Origin: UBA1563 sp041671545
GTDB taxonomy: Bacteria > Bacteroidota > Ignavibacteria > Ignavibacteriales > Ignavibacteriaceae
Reading direction: 5' to 3'
DNA: 64,000 nt
Assembly (NCBI GenBank): GCA_041671545.1
Contig: JBAZBI010000018.1
Span: 9,793-73,792, forward strand
Below, in pieces: positions 59,731-64,000 of this stretch. The position numbers and the translations under genes are program-made. The notes below the pieces were generated by a model. The model was given only the letters and a program-made list of their open reading frames with translations, was not told where the DNA came from and ran no database searches. Numbering within the stretch: the stretch's first letter is position 1; each line of letters opens with the position of its first letter.

Positions 59731-61000
59731 TGATCATCTTCCTGATTTTATTTGAATTTTCTTTTGTAGCTCTGTAAGTAATGTTCACAAATTTTTGAGA
59801 ATACTTAATTGAAAGAACTTCCGTGAGCGAATGGATAATGGAAATTATTTTCGCGTCCGAGATTTTTATTTTAAGCGATTCTTCAACATGCGAATCGATA
59901 AAATTGTCCTTGATCATTGCGAGAAGAGAAGAGATATTTATTCCTCTCTCGGCAGAAATTACAACGGAATGTTCATAGCTATGTTTCAATTCATCCAACA
60001 ACGAGCGATCTTGCAGAAGATCAACTTTATTAAATACTTTTATTTGCGGTTTCTTTTCGCAGTGAAGCTCTTTCAACGTCTGCTCAACTACCTGGATATG
60101 ATCTTTAAAATAGGGATGTGAAAGATCAACCACGTGCAAGATTAAATCAGCCTGGTCAACTTCGTTCAACGTGCTCTTAAATGATGCGATTAAATGAGCC
60201 GGAAGTTTGCGGATAAATCCCACGGTATCGCTAAGAAGAATTTTGTGTGTTTTATCAAGTTCAAAAGATTTTGTAGTCGAATCGAGCGTGGCAAAAAGTT
60301 TATCTTCCGCTAAAACTCCCGCATTGGTAATTAGATTGAAGAGTGTTGACTTTCCGGCGTTTGTGTAACCGACAAGCGATACACGAAAAAAATCTTTCCT
60401 CGATTGGGTTTGTGTTTGTTTCTGCGATTCAATTTTAATAAGTTTTTCTTTTAAAGAACTTATCCGTGTTCGGATAATTCTTCGATCGGTTTCAATTTGT
60501 GTTTCGCCGGGACCTTTTGTTCCGATACCGCCAAGTTGTTTTGAAAGATGCGTCCATGCGCGAGTTAAGCGGGGAAGCAGATATTGCAATTGCGCAAGTT
60601 CAACTTGAGTTTTGGCTTCTTTTGTTTTTGCATGCGAAGCAAAAATATCAAGGATCAAACTACTCCTGTCAACAATTTTTTTTGAAATCATTTTTTCCAG
60701 ATTTCTCACTTGCATCGGTGAAAGATCATCGTTAAAGATTATAAGTTCGATATCATTCAAATCGGCAAGCTGCGCCAACTCTTCAACTTTCCCTTTACCG
60801 AGATACAACGCGCGGTCCGGCAAGATACGGTCTTGAGTGATTTTCATTATCGTTTCAGCGCCCGCAGTAGTAGCAAGTTCTTCCAACTCCTGGAGTTGTT
60901 CAACTAAAATTTCTCTCGTTATATCCTTAGTTCGCAAGCCTATTAAAATGGCTCGTTCAATTGTTGGTCTTGGAACGTCAAACATATTTATTTTGGTCAA
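59723..61000 (-). CDS. hflX: GTPase HflX
   Basis: A 425-residue ribosome-associated GTPase that splits stalled or heat-damaged ribosomes. The N-terminal HflX domain with G-K-G-K-V-E-E-L, the coiled-coil linker, G-x-G-E-T-Q-I-E-T-D-R-R, and the G-domain motifs G-Y-T-N-A-G-K-S-T, D-T-V-G-F and N-K-V-D are all present. The start is TTG at 61000, eight bases after AGGA; an in-frame ATG five codons on lacks a ribosome site. Confidence 0.95.
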   Translation of the reverse strand: MTKINMFDVPRPTIERAILIGLRTKDITREILVEQLQELEELATTAGAETIMKITQDRILPDRALYLGKGKVEELAQLADLNDIELIIFNDDLSPMQVRNLEKMISKKIVDRSSLILDIFASHAKTKEAKTQVELAQLQYLLPRLTRAWTHLSKQLGGIGTKGPGETQIETDRRIIRTRISSLKEKLIKIESQKQTQTQSRKDFFRVSLVGYTNAGKSTLFNLITNAGVLAEDKLFATLDSTTKSFELDKTHKILLSDTVGFIRKLPAHLIASFKSTLNEVDQADLILHVVDLSHPYFKDHIQVVEQTLKELHCEKKPQIKVFNKVDLLQDRSLLDELKHSYEHSVVISAERGINISSLLAMIKDNFIDSHVEESLKIKISDAKIISIIHSLTEVLSIKYSQKFVNITYRATKENSNKIRKMING

Positions 61001-61136
61001 ATTATATTCCTAATTCTTAAAAGTTTCTTTGAAAAAATAGAGAATCGCTTTGCTGTATCCAAAAGAAAGAAAAATTTATTCGCTTTTTGAAATTGTTTAT
61101 ATTGCAGATGAAAAAAGAAATCACGAAGTGAAATAA

Positions 61137-61922
61137 ATGGAAAATACTTTCCCCCTTACATTGGTTGGAAAACTTGGAAACAAAACACTTAATGTTTTAC
61201 AAGAAGTCGGTGAAATATCGAAACTCTTTTTCGGAATTATAAAAAGTTTTTCTCGACTGGTTAAAAGTAGAAAACTTATCCTTTTCCAGATGGAACACAT
61301 TGGAGTGAATTCACTTCCATTGGTCTCTATTGTAGCAGTTTTTACCGGCGCGGTTGCAGCATGGCAGGCGGCATATCAATTAAAAGGGATAGCGCCTCTC
61401 TCATTTCTCGGTGCGGCAACAAGTCGCGCAATTATTACAGAACTTGGTCCGGTGCTTACGGGAATTATTATCGCAGGAAGAGTCGGGGCATCAATTGCGG
61501 CTGAGTTGGGAACGATGAAAGTTACCGAACAAATTGACGCGCTTGAAAGTATGGCGATCAGTCCCGTGCGCTATTTAGCAATGCCCCGCTTCTTAGCTTC
61601 CATTATTATGATGCCGCTCATTGTCGTGTTTGCAAATTTTATTGCCGTTACAGGCGCTTACTTCGTATCAAATTTTTTTATGGATGTTTCTTCCGCCGTT
61701 TTTTTTGGTTCCGTTAAAAGATATTTCCTAATTTCCGATTTTACCTACGGATTGGTGAAAACTATTTTCTTCGGAGGCGCAACTGCTCTGCTTGGATGCC
61801 ACATCGGCTTACGCACAGAAGGAGGCGCAGAAGGGGTTGGACTTTCAACAATACGCGCATTTGTTCTTTCCGCAGCGTCAATACTTGTCCTTGATTATGT
61901 ATTGTGGATGTTGTTCGTGTAG
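61137..61922 (+). CDS. mlaE: MlaE-family ABC transporter permease
   Basis: A 261-residue permease of the MlaE/YrbE family, with five to six membrane helices and the family signatures V-F-T-G-A-V, T-R-A-I-I-T-E-L-G-P-V-L-T-G and R-V-G-A-S-I-A-A-E-L-G-T-M-K-V-T-E-Q-I-D-A-L. It carries lipids between inner and outer membranes. MlaF (ATPase) and MlaD (MCE) genes do not follow here; the next gene is maeB, so partners must be elsewhere. Confidence 0.93.
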   Translation: MENTFPLTLVGKLGNKTLNVLQEVGEISKLFFGIIKSFSRLVKSRKLILFQMEHIGVNSLPLVSIVAVFTGAVAAWQAAYQLKGIAPLSFLGAATSRAIITELGPVLTGIIIAGRVGASIAAELGTMKVTEQIDALESMAISPVRYLAMPRFLASIIMMPLIVVFANFIAVTGAYFVSNFFMDVSSAVFFGSVKRYFLISDFTYGLVKTIFFGGATALLGCHIGLRTEGGAEGVGLSTIRAFVLSAASILVLDYVLWMLFV

Positions 61923-62040
61923 GTAGTATAAAGACAAAAGTAAAAAGTGTTAGTCTGTTCAACTTTAAACTATCGCCTTTCCACAAACAACTGACCACCT
62001 ACCACCGACAATTTCTTTTCTTCCTTCAAAAAGATTTTTG

Positions 62041-62048
62041 TAGTTTTG
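62041..62048 (+). promoter_or_regulatory. Bacteroidota-type -7 promoter element before maeB
   Basis: TAGTTTTG matches TAnnTTTG exactly and ends 61 bases before the maeB start, giving a leader of about 55 bases. Confidence 0.45.
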
Positions 62049-62109
62049 ATATATGAAAAATGAACATTTATACGTTCGCTATCCTAACCAACATTTTTAA
62101 GGACTCACC

Positions 62110-64000
62110 ATGAAAATTACCAAACAAGATGCTCTCGATTATCACAGTTCCGGTAGAAAAGGAAAGATAGAAGTTGTTCCCACAAAGCCCTGCCAAACAC
62201 AGCGCGATCTTTCTTTAGCATACACGCCGGGAGTTGCCGATCCATGTTTAGATATTGAAAAAAATCCAGAACTCGCCTACGAGTACACTGCAAAAGGAAA
62301 TTTAGTAGCCGTTGTAAGCAACGGAACCGCCGTGCTTGGTTTAGGCAACATTGGCGCTTTAGCAGGTAAACCTGTGATGGAAGGAAAAGGAGTTCTCTTT
62401 AAACGATTTGCAGACATCGATGTTTTCGATATTGAATTAGATACCTTAGATCCAAAAGAAGTAATTCGTACAGTACAAATTCTTGAACCGACTTTCGGCG
62501 GAATTAATCTTGAAGATATTAAAGCTCCCGAATGTTTTTACATTGAAGAAGAATTAAAAAGAACGATGAAAATTCCCGTCTTTCACGATGACCAGCATGG
62601 TACTGCTATCATAAGCGGTGCGGCTCTGTTGAATGCTTGTGAAATGGCGAAAAAGGATCTATCAAAAATTAAGATCACTTTTAACGGTGCAGGCGCTTCT
62701 GCAAATGCATGTGCTAATCTTTATGTTAAGCTTGGCGTTAAAAAAGAGAACATAACTATGTGCGACAGCAAGGGAGTTATCTATAAAGGTCGTACAGAGG
62801 GAATGAATGAATTTAAAGAAGTTTATGCCCAAGATACTAAAGCCAGAACATTAGCTGAAGCAATTGCCGGAGTAGATGTTTTTGTTGGACTTTCGGTTGC
62901 CAATTGTGTTACGAAAGAAATGGTTCAGTCCATGGCTCCTGATCCGGTTGTTTTTGCTCTTGCTAACCCTATCCCGGAAATTAGTTATGAAGACGCAAAA
63001 GCTGCTCGTAAAGATGTTATTGTTGCTACCGGAAGATCAGACAAGCCGAATCAAGTAAACAACGTGCTCGGTTTTCCCTTTATTTTTCGCGGCGCTTTAG
63101 ATGTTCGTGCAACGGGAATTAATGATGAAATGAAACTCGCGGCTTCTAAAGCTTTAGCTCAGTTAGCGAGAGAAGAAGTTCCCGATGTGGTTTTACGCGC
63201 TTACGGCGGTCAACCAATTGAATTTGGACGTGATTATATAATTCCCAAACCGTTCGATCCGCGTGTGTTGACGTACGTTGCCCCGGCAGTTGCAAAAGCT
63301 GCGATCGAAACAGGTGTTGCAAAACTTCCTATTACCGATTGGGATGCTTATAAAGAACAGCTTCGTGAACGCCAAGGATTATCAAAACAAATTATCAGAA
63401 GAACTATCGAAAAAGCAAAATCGAATCCGAGAAGAATTGTTTTTCCTGAAGGAAATCAAATTAAAATATTAAAAGCCGCTCAGATTTTGGTTGAAGAAAA
63501 AATAGCCGATCCTATTCTGCTTGGAAACAAAAAAGAAATTAATACGATGATCGATGAACACCATATTGATAGCACCGGGTTTACGATCATCGAGCCTACC
63601 GAACATGATAAAATTGAAGTATATGCAGAACAGTATTACAAACTGCGTCAGCGTAGAGGAGTTTCAAAATTAACGGCTGAGCGGATGATCCGTTTGGGGA
63701 ATTATTTCGGCGCAATGATGGTGCGTATGGGAGACGCTGATGGAATGATCTCCGGCTTAACTACTTCCTATCCGCAAACAATAAAACCTGCCCTTGAAAT
63801 TATTCATACCGCTGAAGGTGTGAACAGAGTTTCCGGTATGTACATCGTTCTTGCTCAAAAACATGTTTATTTCTTTGCCGATACCACCGTAAACGTTGAT
63901 CCTTCGGCAGAAGAATTAGTTGAAATTGCGTACCTCTCGGCAAAAACCGCTCAACGGTTTAATATGGTTCCGAATATTGCAATGCTTTCGTTCAGTAATT
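62110..64000 (+). CDS. maeB: NADP-type malic enzyme / phosphotransacetylase fusion, 3' end outside the window
   Basis: The first 630 codons of a MaeB-type protein are visible, without a stop. Residues 1-160 are the malic domain (A-Y-T-P-G-V-A near 34, F-G-G-I-N-L-E-D-I-K-A-P, and F-H-D-D-Q-H-G-T-A), 165-400 the Rossmann domain (N-G-A-G-A-S-A-N-A-C-A), and from about 430 the phosphotransacetylase-like domain (R-R-I-V-F-P-E-G-N, then D-A-D-G-M-I-S-G-L-T) that regulates the enzyme. It oxidatively decarboxylates malate to pyruvate with NADP or NAD. AAGGA lies before the ATG. Confidence 0.96.
   Translation, partial: MKITKQDALDYHSSGRKGKIEVVPTKPCQTQRDLSLAYTPGVADPCLDIEKNPELAYEYTAKGNLVAVVSNGTAVLGLGNIGALAGKPVMEGKGVLFKRFADIDVFDIELDTLDPKEVIRTVQILEPTFGGINLEDIKAPECFYIEEELKRTMKIPVFHDDQHGTAIISGAALLNACEMAKKDLSKIKITFNGAGASANACANLYVKLGVKKENITMCDSKGVIYKGRTEGMNEFKEVYAQDTKARTLAEAIAGVDVFVGLSVANCVTKEMVQSMAPDPVVFALANPIPEISYEDAKAARKDVIVATGRSDKPNQVNNVLGFPFIFRGALDVRATGINDEMKLAASKALAQLAREEVPDVVLRAYGGQPIEFGRDYIIPKPFDPRVLTYVAPAVAKAAIETGVAKLPITDWDAYKEQLRERQGLSKQIIRRTIEKAKSNPRRIVFPEGNQIKILKAAQILVEEKIADPILLGNKKEINTMIDEHHIDSTGFTIIEPTEHDKIEVYAEQYYKLRQRRGVSKLTAERMIRLGNYFGAMMVRMGDADGMISGLTTSYPQTIKPALEIIHTAEGVNRVSGMYIVLAQKHVYFFADTTVNVDPSAEELVEIAYLSAKTAQRFNMVPNIAMLSFSN

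Overview
The window is AT-rich bacterial chromosome, densely packed with short intergenic gaps. Four large or medium secreted proteins end in the same C-terminal sorting domain (a NYPNPFNPST-type motif, a beta-sandwich, then a terminal K-L-L-L-K/R). This is the type IX secretion (Por) signal. Several gene starts also sit below an exact TAnnTTTG element, the -7 box of Bacteroidota-type promoters. Together with the Omp85 protein, lipoproteins and bacterial housekeeping genes, this points to the FCB group, most likely Ignavibacteriota; that placement is inference from motifs, not from a marker tree. No rRNA, tRNA, CRISPR array, prophage or insertion sequence was seen.

Layout. 1-5.2 kb: the tail of a LeuD-type isopropylmalate dehydratase subunit, a secreted YwqK/MORN-like repeat protein with no normal start codon, the agmatine-to-putrescine pair AguB and AguA flanking a secreted FKBP isomerase, and a HicBA toxin-antitoxin pair. 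5.2-8.4 kb is accessory: a strictly phased 21-bp alternating tandem repeat beside a 28-bp palindrome, then unrecognised membrane, cytosolic and lipoprotein genes. 8.5-14.2 kb: a secreted propeller protein, a toroid-fold protein, an HExxH protease with a starch-binding-like tail and a metallo-beta-lactamase-fold protein. 14.3-17.8 kb: a deoxyhypusine-synthase-like enzyme, an acetyltransferase, a nucleotide-sugar epimerase and an anchored protein. 17.9-30.4 kb is the housekeeping core: rplM-rpsI, rpsB-tsf-pyrH-frr, an L,D-transpeptidase homologue with Ser in place of the catalytic Cys, an Omp85 protein, yicC-gmk-rpoZ, a type-4 uracil-DNA glycosylase, dnaB and a DUF1460 protein.

30.5-37.8 kb: a 7TM-DISM histidine kinase and its response regulator, followed by a 1308-residue secreted repeat protein. 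38-40 kb: endonuclease IV and an RmlD-like reductase. 40.0-47.1 kb (minus strand) holds the most unusual locus, a seven-gene operon whose junctions are mostly TAATG or ATGA overlaps. It encodes a T9SS-secreted protein, a PqqD-like protein, an ATP-grasp ligase, a fold-type-III PLP decarboxylase-like enzyme, a urea-transporter/M23-peptidase fusion, a TPR protein and an outer-membrane barrel. It looks like a small-molecule or modified-peptide pathway with its own envelope machinery, and I do not recognise it as a described system.

47.4-64 kb: a glutamate-type symporter; an envelope cluster (KdsC, transglutaminase, barrel protein, RfbB); a PEGA lipoprotein; a 1195-residue secreted metalloprotease-like protein; an orphan GroES-like protein; a histidine ammonia-lyase with a Ser-Ser-Gly MIO triad; HflX; an MlaE permease; and the start of a malic enzyme/phosphotransacetylase fusion that runs off the window.
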